A stretch of 64,000 bases of DNA from CALAMC01 sp964459465. Its GTDB lineage: Bacteria; Zixibacteria; MSB-5A5; GN15; PGXB01. The position numbers were made by a program, and so were the translations under genes. Below the pieces are notes generated by a model. That model worked only from the letters and a program-made list of their open reading frames with translations, was not told where the DNA came from and did not search any database. Positions 26,659 through 34,709 of this stretch are shown here, piece after piece. The stretch's first letter is position 1. Every line of letters begins with the position of its first letter. The stretch is from assembly GCA_964459465.1 (NCBI GenBank), contig CAYWLR010000003.1, positions 124,001-188,000 on the forward strand, in the 5' to 3' direction.

Positions 26659-29025
26659 ATGAAACGCAGTCTTTACATCCCGACCACCATTGGATTGGCC
26701 TTGATTCTGATTATGGGATTTGCCGGCCACGCTGGAGCCCGCATTTTCCCCGATCGGGATCAGCCTCAACCGATCCTGTTAACGGGAGAAATCGAGGTCC
26801 AGTTCGAATCCGACGTCAATGTTAGCAACTTGGCCGCCAAGAGCGGCAATCTCATGGTCGGTATCAAATCCCTCGATGATATCTTTACGAAATACCGCGC
26901 TTATGATTCCCGTCCCTTATTCCCGATGCTGATGCCGGGACAAGATCGGGTTGGAACTAATGATATGACCAAATTCCATATCATTAAAATTCCGGAATCG
27001 GTCAATGTCCGGGATGTTATCGACGAATTGCGAAAAAACCCCTATATCAGAACGGTTGACGGAGTTTATGCCATTCCCGTTCGAGTAACCTCGAATGACA
27101 CCTATCAGAATAACCAGTGGGCTCTGAATAAAATCCAGGCCAAAGATGCCTGGGATATAGAAACAGGCAAGAATCATGTGATTATCGCCGATATCGACCT
27201 TGGGGTTCTTTACACCCATCCCGACCTGGCCGACCGCATCTGGGTAAATCCGGCCGAGGACCTCGATGGCGACAGGGTTGTCATGGATCCCGACGACATC
27301 GACTATCTGGACAGCCCCAACGATGCCAATAATTATGCCGATGATTTCATCGGTTATGACTTCTTCGACGGCTTTGGGGGTGCTCTAACCTGTATCGATG
27401 ACGATTGTAGCGGATGGGACAATGACCCGAAAGATTATGACGGACACGGAACTCATACGGGCGGTACGATGGCGGCGGCAACCAATAACAGCATCGGCGT
27501 GGCCGGTTTGGCGGGCGGCTGGGGAGCCGGAATAGGGACCGGCGCCAAAATCATGTGTATTCGCGTGGGCGCGCTTGCTTCCGACTACATGGGTTATGTC
27601 AACTCCGCGGCCTGTGCCACCGGAATCAATTATGCCGCCGTTTCGGGTGCCGATATGATTAACGCCAGTTGGGGTGCGGCCACGTCCGGTGTCGTGACGG
27701 CATTCCAGAACGCCGCCAATTATAACGTTGTCAGCACCCATGCCGCCGGTAATGACGGCAGCACCACTCTGGACCTCGTTGACCATCAATACTACAACGG
27801 CTACAAGCTGGTTTTAACCGTGGCCAGCAGTACCAGCGGCGATGTGAAAAGCAGCTTTTCCAATTATGGTTTGGATGTCGATGTCACCGCCCCGGGAAGT
27901 AATATCTTAAGCACTTATTCCGATTACTTCACGCCCTCCTATGTCTATACCGGTGGGACATCTATGGCCGCGCCGCATGTGGCCGGTTTGGCGGCAATGC
28001 TGCGCTCGCATGACCCCAATTTAACCAAGGTTGTCATCGATTCGATAATTCAAAAAACCTGCGATCCCATGCCGTCGGAACCGCTTTGGGCCGCCGGATT
28101 GATGGGATTCGGGCGCATTAACGCCTTCAGGGCTTTGGACACTCTGGGCAACGCCGAGTTCACGGTTTCCGGCGCGGTAACCGGACAGATTCCGCTGACC
28201 GTCAATTTCCTCGATGCCTCGCCCAATTCGCCGACAACCTGGCAATGGAATTTCGGCGATGGCAGTCCCGTGGTGACAACCCAGAATGCCGCTCATACCT
28301 ATACCGATTATGGTATTTATGACGTTTCTCTGACCATCACCGAACCACGCGGAACCAATACCGAATTGAAAAGCCATTATATCATGGCCACGGCCGATAC
28401 TATCAAAATTGACTCTCTTCGCGTCAAACCGGATACCAGCGTGGTCATGAAAGTTTACCTGGATAATAAATTTCTGGCCAAACAGGTTTCTCTTCCTCTC
28501 GTCTTTAATACTGCCACCAACAAGGTCAGAATGGATTCGGTTAACATTGAAGGCCTCGCGCGTTGCGTGTATCAGAATGGAACGAGTACGCCCAATTGGG
28601 ATCCTGTATGGAATAACCGTTATTATATCAGAGTCCAGCCCGACCCCGTGGTTGACGGGACAAAATACCTCCAGCCCGACACCGGAGTAATCCTTAATCT
28701 GTTTGTCACCATTACCGCGTCGGCCACCAATGGAACCGTAGTGACCCTCGATACCACCTCGATTTTCGGAGGTGGCAAGTTATTCGGGATCCGCTCCGTT
28801 TACACCGACTATGTCCCCGTATTCAAGGCAGGGAAGCTGGTCGTTCAGACCCTGCAGGTCGGGGATGTTACCCAGGATGGTTTGCTGAACCTGCTGGATA
28901 TACTGTTTATGATCGATGATATTTACGGGTCCGGCCCCGCTTGCGATCCGTATCTGGGCGACGTCAACAGCGATGGCGTGATAAATTTGCTGGATATTTT
29001 GATGCTTATCGACCTTTTATATTAA
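26659..29025 (+). CDS. Secreted subtilisin-like serine protease (S8) with PKD and dockerin domains
   Basis: 788 aa with a signal peptide (LALILIMGFAGHAGA). Residues ~40-145 form an I9-like propeptide region. The S8 catalytic domain spans ~150-480. The Asp motif is DIDLGVLYTHPDL (D180), the His motif DGHGTHTGG (H263), the oxyanion-hole region AAGNDG, and the Ser motif GTSMAAPHVAG (S435), so the triad is intact. A PKD domain (~500-590, WQWNFGDGSP) and a cohesin-like or Ig-like beta domain (~600-735) precede a C-terminal dockerin (~736-788) with two loops, GDVTQDGLLNLLDILFMI and GDVNSDGVINLLDILMLI. It is a dockerin-tagged extracellular protease, plausibly a processing or nutrient-acquisition enzyme docked on a surface scaffold (inference). 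It is flanked by terminators on both sides, so probably monocistronic. Confidence 0.95.
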   Translation: MKRSLYIPTTIGLALILIMGFAGHAGARIFPDRDQPQPILLTGEIEVQFESDVNVSNLAAKSGNLMVGIKSLDDIFTKYRAYDSRPLFPMLMPGQDRVGTNDMTKFHIIKIPESVNVRDVIDELRKNPYIRTVDGVYAIPVRVTSNDTYQNNQWALNKIQAKDAWDIETGKNHVIIADIDLGVLYTHPDLADRIWVNPAEDLDGDRVVMDPDDIDYLDSPNDANNYADDFIGYDFFDGFGGALTCIDDDCSGWDNDPKDYDGHGTHTGGTMAAATNNSIGVAGLAGGWGAGIGTGAKIMCIRVGALASDYMGYVNSAACATGINYAAVSGADMINASWGAATSGVVTAFQNAANYNVVSTHAAGNDGSTTLDLVDHQYYNGYKLVLTVASSTSGDVKSSFSNYGLDVDVTAPGSNILSTYSDYFTPSYVYTGGTSMAAPHVAGLAAMLRSHDPNLTKVVIDSIIQKTCDPMPSEPLWAAGLMGFGRINAFRALDTLGNAEFTVSGAVTGQIPLTVNFLDASPNSPTTWQWNFGDGSPVVTTQNAAHTYTDYGIYDVSLTITEPRGTNTELKSHYIMATADTIKIDSLRVKPDTSVVMKVYLDNKFLAKQVSLPLVFNTATNKVRMDSVNIEGLARCVYQNGTSTPNWDPVWNNRYYIRVQPDPVVDGTKYLQPDTGVILNLFVTITASATNGTVVTLDTTSIFGGGKLFGIRSVYTDYVPVFKAGKLVVQTLQVGDVTQDGLLNLLDILFMIDDIYGSGPACDPYLGDVNSDGVINLLDILMLIDLLY

Positions 29026-29053
29026 GGCGCAGAAATTGACTCCGCCGAATTTG

Positions 29054-29088
29054 ACCGGGCTGGCTTTGGCGGCCCGGTTTATTTTTTT
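29054..29088 (+). terminator. Intrinsic terminator
   Basis: ACCGGGC (29054-29060) pairs with GCCCGGT (29072-29078) and is followed by TTATTTTTTT. It lies 28 bases after the protease stop codon. Confidence 0.85.
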
Positions 29089-29089
29089 A

Positions 29090-29118
29090 TTGACTATATA
29101 TATTTGGAAATGTATAAT
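29090..29118 (+). promoter_or_regulatory. Sigma70-like promoter for the 307-aa tail protein
   Basis: TTGACT (29090-29095), a 17-base spacer and a perfect TATAAT (29113-29118). It is packed directly against the preceding terminator. Predicted transcript start is about 29125, leaving a ~215-base leader. Confidence 0.75.
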
Positions 29119-29124
29119 TTACCA

Positions 29125-29339
29125 AATAGGTTAAGATTTGCTTGTCTGAAGGGGAAGACAAAAACCGAAAAGGAGGTGGGTCTAAGGAGATCATTTTGTT
29201 AAAAATGTTTTTCGGTTTTGGAAAAATTTTTGTAATTGTCAAAGCTCAATTCCGAGGACGGTCCGGCTGGATATGCCGCCTCGGAACGAGAATATCTTAG
29301 GCGAGGAAATTAACGAGAATCCATACATAGGAGAATGGA
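29125..29339 (+). other. Structured 5' leader with three stems and an enclosed Shine-Dalgarno-like site
   Basis: Three inverted repeats lie in series. TTGTCT (29142-29147) pairs with AGACAA (29156-29161). AAAACCGAAAA (29161-29171) pairs perfectly with TTTTCGGTTTT (29209-29219) and encloses AAGGAGGTGGG. TTCCGAGG (29250-29257) pairs with CCTCGGAA (29279-29286), extended by CGG/CCG after a bulged A. A possible leader peptide starts at TTG 29198, with AAGGAG before it, and ends at TAG about 100 bases later. The coding gene has its own AGGAG just before ATG 29340. This could be a regulatory RNA; I do not recognise a known riboswitch class. Confidence 0.45.
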
Positions 29340-30263
29340 ATGAAAAGGATTTTTCAATTATTGACCTTGGTTTTGGTGCTCGCCGGAAGTACGGCGTTTT
29401 CCATAGAAGTTTATGTTGATGCCGAAGTTTCTCCGGAAATAAGTACCGATACCGTCGCACCCAATACCAATTTTACCATCGATTTCTACTTTCACAATGC
29501 CACCGACCCGGCCACGAATATCAATGGATACAGCTGTACCTGGCGGATTTATAGCCCCGATAGTGTCACCCAGATCACTTATCGGGATCTCGGGGGTGTG
29601 CCCTTTGGTGTTCCGGCCAGTATTAACCCGGTTGACGGAAGCGGATGGCGTCCTTCTCTTACCCCCGGTGCCTTTTATTGGGGCGCTCTGAATGCCTATA
29701 GCATGTTCGATATGGACGGGAACCTCCCGGATACGTTTAATCATACCACTATTGGCATCACCACTAATTGGCCGGCGAGTGATAACACCCGCAGAATGCG
29801 TTTCCAAATCGGTGCCTACAGCGAACAGGAGGGAACCGTCTGTATTGATTCCATCGATTATGCCCCCAACGATACCTATAACTGGCTCTGGGACAAAATC
29901 GCGACCTGGAATAACGGCCAGTCATACTGCTTTGTTATTAATGATCCTACCAACCCGGTAGGGGACAACGGAGCCTTGATTCCGTTGGAATATTCCCTTA
30001 AACAAAATTACCCCAACCCCTTCAATCCGGCAACGACCATTACCTATTCGCTGGAAAAACAATCTTATGTGGAGTTGTCCATTTATAATGTTTTGGGTCA
30101 AAAAATAAAGACTCTGGTCGATAAAGAACAACCCGCCGATGTCTATAACGTAATTTGGAATGGCGACACCGATGAAGGCAAAGCGGCCGCCTCGGGCATT
30201 TATTTCTATGAAATCAAAGCCGGTGAATATCAAAACACTCGCAAAATGATGCTTCTGAAGTAA
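29340..30263 (+). CDS. Small secreted protein with T9SS-type tail
   Basis: 307 aa. AGGAG precedes ATG, and the signal peptide is MKRIFQLLTLVLVLAGSTAFS. The N-terminal ~200 residues form one beta-rich domain of unknown fold (NTNFTIDFYFHNATDP; GYSCTWRIYSP), loosely reminiscent of a cohesin-type sandwich but not assignable. The last ~85 residues are a full sorting tail (QNYPNPFNPATTI, GIYFYEIKAG, KMMLLK). It has its own promoter, leader and terminator, so it is expressed separately from the large operon. A role as an abundant small surface subunit is speculation. Confidence 0.85.
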   Translation: MKRIFQLLTLVLVLAGSTAFSIEVYVDAEVSPEISTDTVAPNTNFTIDFYFHNATDPATNINGYSCTWRIYSPDSVTQITYRDLGGVPFGVPASINPVDGSGWRPSLTPGAFYWGALNAYSMFDMDGNLPDTFNHTTIGITTNWPASDNTRRMRFQIGAYSEQEGTVCIDSIDYAPNDTYNWLWDKIATWNNGQSYCFVINDPTNPVGDNGALIPLEYSLKQNYPNPFNPATTITYSLEKQSYVELSIYNVLGQKIKTLVDKEQPADVYNVIWNGDTDEGKAAASGIYFYEIKAGEYQNTRKMMLLK

Positions 30264-30285
30264 CACCGGTTTCGATAAAAACATT

Positions 30286-30313
30286 AAGGCCCCCTTTCAG
30301 GGGGCCTTTTTTT
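30286..30313 (+). terminator. Intrinsic terminator
   Basis: GGCCCCCT (30288-30295) pairs with AGGGGGCC (30299-30306), extended by AA/TT, with a 3-base loop and a run of seven T. It lies 23 bases after the stop codon at 30263. Confidence 0.93.
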
Positions 30314-30730
30314 ATCCGCCGCCAACTACAAATCATAGGCGACCGCCAATCCCCCCCAATATGATTGCCAATATTCCGGCCAAAGTGAAGCCTCCGTTTG
30401 ACAATCCTGAAAAATTGTTGCCCTCTTCAAAAGCCATCATAAAAAACCGATAGTTTTTACCCAAATATCAATCAAAACACCTATCAGTTTCTATCAATAG
30501 AACTCTGTTGCCCGTGAATAACTTGTGGAAAACCCGTTGATTAGTATGTTAGGTTTTGTATATTATTGTTATAATATGACTTAACTAAGTATAAAAAGTA
30601 TTTTAATTCGCATTGTCCTTTAACAATATTCAACCGTTGGTTAAGTTATTAAACAATAGTATATTAAGTCATATGATTTTCTTCGTTTGTTTATGAAATG
30701 GTTGTAAGCCGTCGCATAAGATAAATCTTG
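30314..30730. other. AT-rich intergenic region with a distant inverted repeat
   Basis: About 415 bases with no gene that I can support. It contains a perfect 11-bp inverted repeat ATATGACTTAA (30574-30584) / TTAAGTCATAT (30664-30674), with further TTAAC/GTTAA half-sites between the arms. Its position just upstream of a good promoter suggests operator or protein-binding sites for the glycosidase gene; this is inference. Confidence 0.35.
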
Positions 30731-30759
30731 TTGACTTCTGCATCCATTTTAATTAAGAT
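30731..30759 (+). promoter_or_regulatory. Sigma70-like promoter for the GH35-like gene
   Basis: TTGACT (30731-30736), a 17-base spacer and TAAGAT (30754-30759). The transcript would start about 40 bases upstream of the ATG at 30806. Confidence 0.6.
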
Positions 30760-30805
30760 TGTATGTCGTTTTTATAAGTGGATTATAATTGTAACTTATT
30801 GATAC

Positions 30806-32995
30806 ATGGGATGTTATATGTTAGGGGTGAATGAGGGCCGGTTTACCATTGGAAAAGAAGTCTACTACCCGTTTGCGGTTGAAATGCATTATTTCCGGGT
30901 TAATAAGAGATATTGGTCAGTTTGCTTTGAAAGGATTAAGAAAGCTGGTTTTCGCCTTTTGTCGACAGCGGTGCCTTGGAATTTGCATCAGGGACCAAAC
31001 AAAGATATCGATTTTACCGGGTACAATGATTCCCGAAAGGATTTGATTGTTTTTCTCGAATTGGCCCGCGAGTTTGGTTTTAAAGTCATTTTACGGCCCG
31101 GTCCATGGATTTCCGGTCAATGGCCGCAGGGTGGCTTGCCAAAGTTTTTATTCCGTGACATAAAGGTTTTCGCGCGCGACTGCAAGGGGCAGGAAATTAC
31201 CTTACCTGATGATCACGGCGTCGAAGGCGGCTACCTGCCGAGTTATCTTAACCCGACATTTCAGCATTCTTTGAAAAATTATTTCAAAACTCTGGTTGAA
31301 ACAACCAAAAATTACATTCACCCGCGTGGACCCGTCTTTATGGTGGAGCTGGATTTTGAAACATCATTTGGCCGCAATTTACATCCGGGATCGGCCGACT
31401 ATAATCCCGAAGTACTCCAGCGTTATTATCCGAGTTTCCTGCAATCGCGTTATGGCGATATCGCCCGTTTGAACAAAGAATATCATTCCAAGGATATTTC
31501 CTTCGAGGCCGTCGAACCACCGCGCAAATTTGATGAAATTGATTTCAAAGAATTACCGATTGTTTTTGACTGGTTTCGTTTTCGGGAACTGACCTTGAAA
31601 GCCTATTTGACCACGCTGGAAGAAATTTTCAAATCATATACGGTGGAGCCGCTCTTTTTCCGCTCGCTTTACTTTAAGTCGGGGGATTTATTACCCGCCT
31701 TTTCGCTTGTTTCTGGGGAAGAAATCCCCATGCTGGGGACCAACATTTTTCCCCATGGGACCTATTTTGACCTGGCCCAGAAAGGCCGCTATCTGGCCGG
31801 CCAGTACGATTTCGCCTGGGCGGCATCTTTCACCTCCGGCGCTCCTGCCACCGAAAAGGAACTCAATGCCGGCTTTGCCGATTATCCCGACGGTTTCCGC
31901 CGCTTTTATCTTACCGCCGGCCTGGCCAGCGGTTTCAAAGGACTGAACCATTATATGTTCGTCAGCCGGGATCACTGGCGCGGTGCCCCGCTGGCTTCGG
32001 ATGGGACTATCACCAGCGGTTATGAAGTAGTTCGTAATTTCAATGCCGCCGTCCTGGAATCTAAATTGCATTCCCTGGAACGGCTGGTGAAAGTTTGCGT
32101 TGTGGGAAATCGTTCATACCAATGGTACACCCTGCTCGAAAACCCCAAACAATTCGGTTATATCAAAAAACTGGTGCAGTCGTCGTCGGCCGGGTTGTGT
32201 CGCGACCTGCTCAAACTGAAAATCGATTATGATATTCGCGAAACGATTGACCCGGCCCGAATGAAAAAATATGACCTTGTCTATATCGCCTCGGCCGAAT
32301 TCATGAACGAAGAAATGCAGGAAGGCATCATCGAGTTGCTCAAGCAGGGTACCAATGTCATGTTATGCGGCCTGATGCCCAAATTTGATGGCAATTTCAA
32401 GGAATGTCAGACTTTGAGTCGCCTAACCCGTATTAAGACCTCCCTCGGCTGCAGCATCGATCGGGTCAAAAGTAAAACCGGTGAATTCACCTCTTATGTT
32501 TATGGACATGTCGTTTCCACCGACAGCAAAATCAAAAAACTGTTGACCTCGAACCGAAAGACGGTTGGGGTCGCCTCCTCACGATTCAAAGGAACGCTGT
32601 TTTTATTTACCTTTGATATCGCGTCCGATACCGACCACAACAAGCTGGTCTTCCTGGAATCGATATTAAACGAACTGAAAATTCAACCGTTTGTCTATTG
32701 TTCCGACCCGTCGGTCGATATTGTCCTGAACCGTTCCGATAAAAAGGTTATCATGTATATCGTGGCGCCGCCGTCGGGCGAACTCGCCGCTTTGTCCAAT
32801 GCTTCCACGCGGGAACTAATAATAAGTGCCGATTTACGGAAAGCCGGGTTGGCTTCCGCCAAGTTAAAGGTCAAAGACCTTCTGGCTCCCGAAGAAACGC
32901 CGGCGTTGAAAATCTCGGCCGATAATCTTCGACGGGGGATTGCCATGAATGTCTCTTACCCCGACGGACAAATCCTGATGTTTGAAAAAGGCTAA
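30806..32995 (+). CDS. GH35-like glycoside hydrolase (beta-galactosidase family relative)
   Basis: 729 aa, no signal peptide seen, so probably cytoplasmic. The N-terminal TIM barrel carries family 35 (clan GH-A) signatures: TAVPWNLHQGPN, VILRPGPWISGQWPQGGLP, and GPVFMVELDFETSFG at the position of the canonical GGPIIxxQIENEYG. The presumed acid/base is E185, but the Asn that normally precedes it is Phe here. NHYMFVSRDHW and GAPLASDGTI match the later family 35 barrel strand. A glutamine-amidotransferase-like Rossmann segment (~425-540) and a beta domain complete the protein. It may act on a galactoside or related sugar; specificity cannot be read from sequence. ATG 30818 is an alternative start. 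It is followed closely by the gamma-glutamyltransferase gene. Confidence 0.75.
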   Translation: MGCYMLGVNEGRFTIGKEVYYPFAVEMHYFRVNKRYWSVCFERIKKAGFRLLSTAVPWNLHQGPNKDIDFTGYNDSRKDLIVFLELAREFGFKVILRPGPWISGQWPQGGLPKFLFRDIKVFARDCKGQEITLPDDHGVEGGYLPSYLNPTFQHSLKNYFKTLVETTKNYIHPRGPVFMVELDFETSFGRNLHPGSADYNPEVLQRYYPSFLQSRYGDIARLNKEYHSKDISFEAVEPPRKFDEIDFKELPIVFDWFRFRELTLKAYLTTLEEIFKSYTVEPLFFRSLYFKSGDLLPAFSLVSGEEIPMLGTNIFPHGTYFDLAQKGRYLAGQYDFAWAASFTSGAPATEKELNAGFADYPDGFRRFYLTAGLASGFKGLNHYMFVSRDHWRGAPLASDGTITSGYEVVRNFNAAVLESKLHSLERLVKVCVVGNRSYQWYTLLENPKQFGYIKKLVQSSSAGLCRDLLKLKIDYDIRETIDPARMKKYDLVYIASAEFMNEEMQEGIIELLKQGTNVMLCGLMPKFDGNFKECQTLSRLTRIKTSLGCSIDRVKSKTGEFTSYVYGHVVSTDSKIKKLLTSNRKTVGVASSRFKGTLFLFTFDIASDTDHNKLVFLESILNELKIQPFVYCSDPSVDIVLNRSDKKVIMYIVAPPSGELAALSNASTRELIISADLRKAGLASAKLKVKDLLAPEETPALKISADNLRRGIAMNVSYPDGQILMFEKG

Positions 32996-33014
32996 GGCGC
33001 CGACCGATTTAACC

Positions 33015-34709
33015 ATGCGTGAGCTCAAACTGATTGTCATCGTGCTGGCCGGGTGTCTGGCCCTGCCGCATTGTTCCGATTTAAATGTCGAAAAGCTGTA
33101 TTCCAACGGCGTTGTGGCATCATCATCGCCCATCGCATCCGCCATCGGTCTGGAAATACTGAAATCCGGCGGCAATGCGTTCGACGCCGCTGTGGCCACT
33201 GCCTTGGCGGCGGCCGTGAGTTATCCGCAGGCGGGGAATATCGGCGGCGGCGGATTCGCTCTGATTTATGACTCACAGACCAAAAGGGTCAAAGCTCTGG
33301 ATTTTCGCGAAATCGCCCCCGGCGCCGCGACACCCAATATGTTTTTGGATGATAGCGGCAAAGTCATTGAAAATGAATCGCTTTTGGGAGTCAAAGCCGC
33401 CGGCGTCCCCGGGACAGTCGCGGGTTTATACGAATTATGGCAAAAACATGGCTCGCTAACCTGGTTTGAACTGGTAAAACCGGCCATGGACCTGGCCGAT
33501 TCCGGGTTCGTGCTAAGCCCACACATGACGGATGCTTTTAAAGAATACCAGAAAGACCTGGCCCGATTCGAGGAAACCCGAAAGGTGTTTTTCGAAAACG
33601 GCACCGTCTTATCGGCCGGTAAGAAGCTGGTCCAGAAAGACCTCGCCGCGACCCTTGAACGAATCGGTTTAAGCGGTGATTCCGGATTCTATTTTGGACC
33701 GACCGCCGATCTGATTGTTGCCGCGATGCAAAAGCACGGCGGTCTGATCACGAAAGCTGACCTTGAGCAGTACAAGCCGGTTTGGCGCCAGCCGCTTTCA
33801 TTTGAATTCGACACCCTGCAAATTTTTTCCATGCCGCCGCCGTCATCGGGCGGTGTTATCATGGGGCAAATATTGAAGCTTCTGGAACCGTTCGATTTCT
33901 ACGGATATAGCCCTGACCATCCGGAGTATATACACCTGTTTACCGAGGCCTGCCGCCTGGCTTACGCCGATCGGGCGGTGCATCTGGGCGATCCCGATTT
34001 CGTTCATAATCCCGTCACCGAATTGCTCGACTCGACCTATCTCGAATCACGTCGTAGCCAGATCGATATAAAACGCGCCGGACGCTCCGAAAAAATCGGA
34101 TCCGGATTGCCGGATACTTATCAGGAATCTGAAAACACGACCCATTTTTCCGTCGTCGACAAAGATGGCAACGCCGTCAGCATAACCTACACCATCAATA
34201 CCGCCTTTGGATCGAAGCTGATTGTGGATGGCGCTGGCTTTTTGCTCAATAATGAAATGGATGATTTTTCCTTGAGCCCGGGCGTTCCCAACTTTTTCGG
34301 ATTGCTCGGCGGTCAGGCCAACGCCATCGCTCCGCATAAACGAATGCTGTCTTCGATGAGCCCCACCATCATTTTGAAAAAAGGACAGCCATACCTTGTT
34401 TTGGGTTCTCCGGGGGGCTCGCGGATTATAACGGCCGTGGCACAAACGATCCTCAACGTGGTTCGTTTCGATCAAACAATCTCAACCGCCGTTGCCACCC
34501 CGCGTTTTCACCATCAATGGTTGCCCGATACTCTTGCTCTTGAAGAAAAATCATTCGCCCCGGAAATATTGGACGCACTCAAGAAACTCGGTCATAGCAT
34601 CAAAGAAACAAAACGCTATTCCGATGTCGAAGCAATTTTGATCGATGATGATGGTTTTCTGATCGGTGCTTCCGACCCGCGCGGCGAGGGAGCCGTCGCC
34701 GCCTATTGA
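33015..34709 (+). CDS. ggt: Gamma-glutamyltransferase (lipoprotein-type)
   Basis: 564 aa from ATG 33015; a TTG at 32982, overlapping the previous stop, would add 11 residues. The start MRELKLIVIVLAGC carries a good lipobox (LAGC), so the enzyme is probably lipid-anchored outside the cytoplasm. The proenzyme is self-cleaved before the catalytic Thr of TTHFSVVDKDGNAV (T375 in this numbering). The family marks SPIASAIGLEILKSGGNAFDA, GNIGGGGF, PPPSSGGV, NNEMDDFS and GSPGGSRI are all present, and length is normal. It hydrolyses or transfers the gamma-glutamyl group of glutathione and related peptides. The 3' end overlaps the convergent gene by 7 bases, with no terminator between them. Confidence 0.95.
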   Translation: MRELKLIVIVLAGCLALPHCSDLNVEKLYSNGVVASSSPIASAIGLEILKSGGNAFDAAVATALAAAVSYPQAGNIGGGGFALIYDSQTKRVKALDFREIAPGAATPNMFLDDSGKVIENESLLGVKAAGVPGTVAGLYELWQKHGSLTWFELVKPAMDLADSGFVLSPHMTDAFKEYQKDLARFEETRKVFFENGTVLSAGKKLVQKDLAATLERIGLSGDSGFYFGPTADLIVAAMQKHGGLITKADLEQYKPVWRQPLSFEFDTLQIFSMPPPSSGGVIMGQILKLLEPFDFYGYSPDHPEYIHLFTEACRLAYADRAVHLGDPDFVHNPVTELLDSTYLESRRSQIDIKRAGRSEKIGSGLPDTYQESENTTHFSVVDKDGNAVSITYTINTAFGSKLIVDGAGFLLNNEMDDFSLSPGVPNFFGLLGGQANAIAPHKRMLSSMSPTIILKKGQPYLVLGSPGGSRIITAVAQTILNVVRFDQTISTAVATPRFHHQWLPDTLALEEKSFAPEILDALKKLGHSIKETKRYSDVEAILIDDDGFLIGASDPRGEGAVAAY

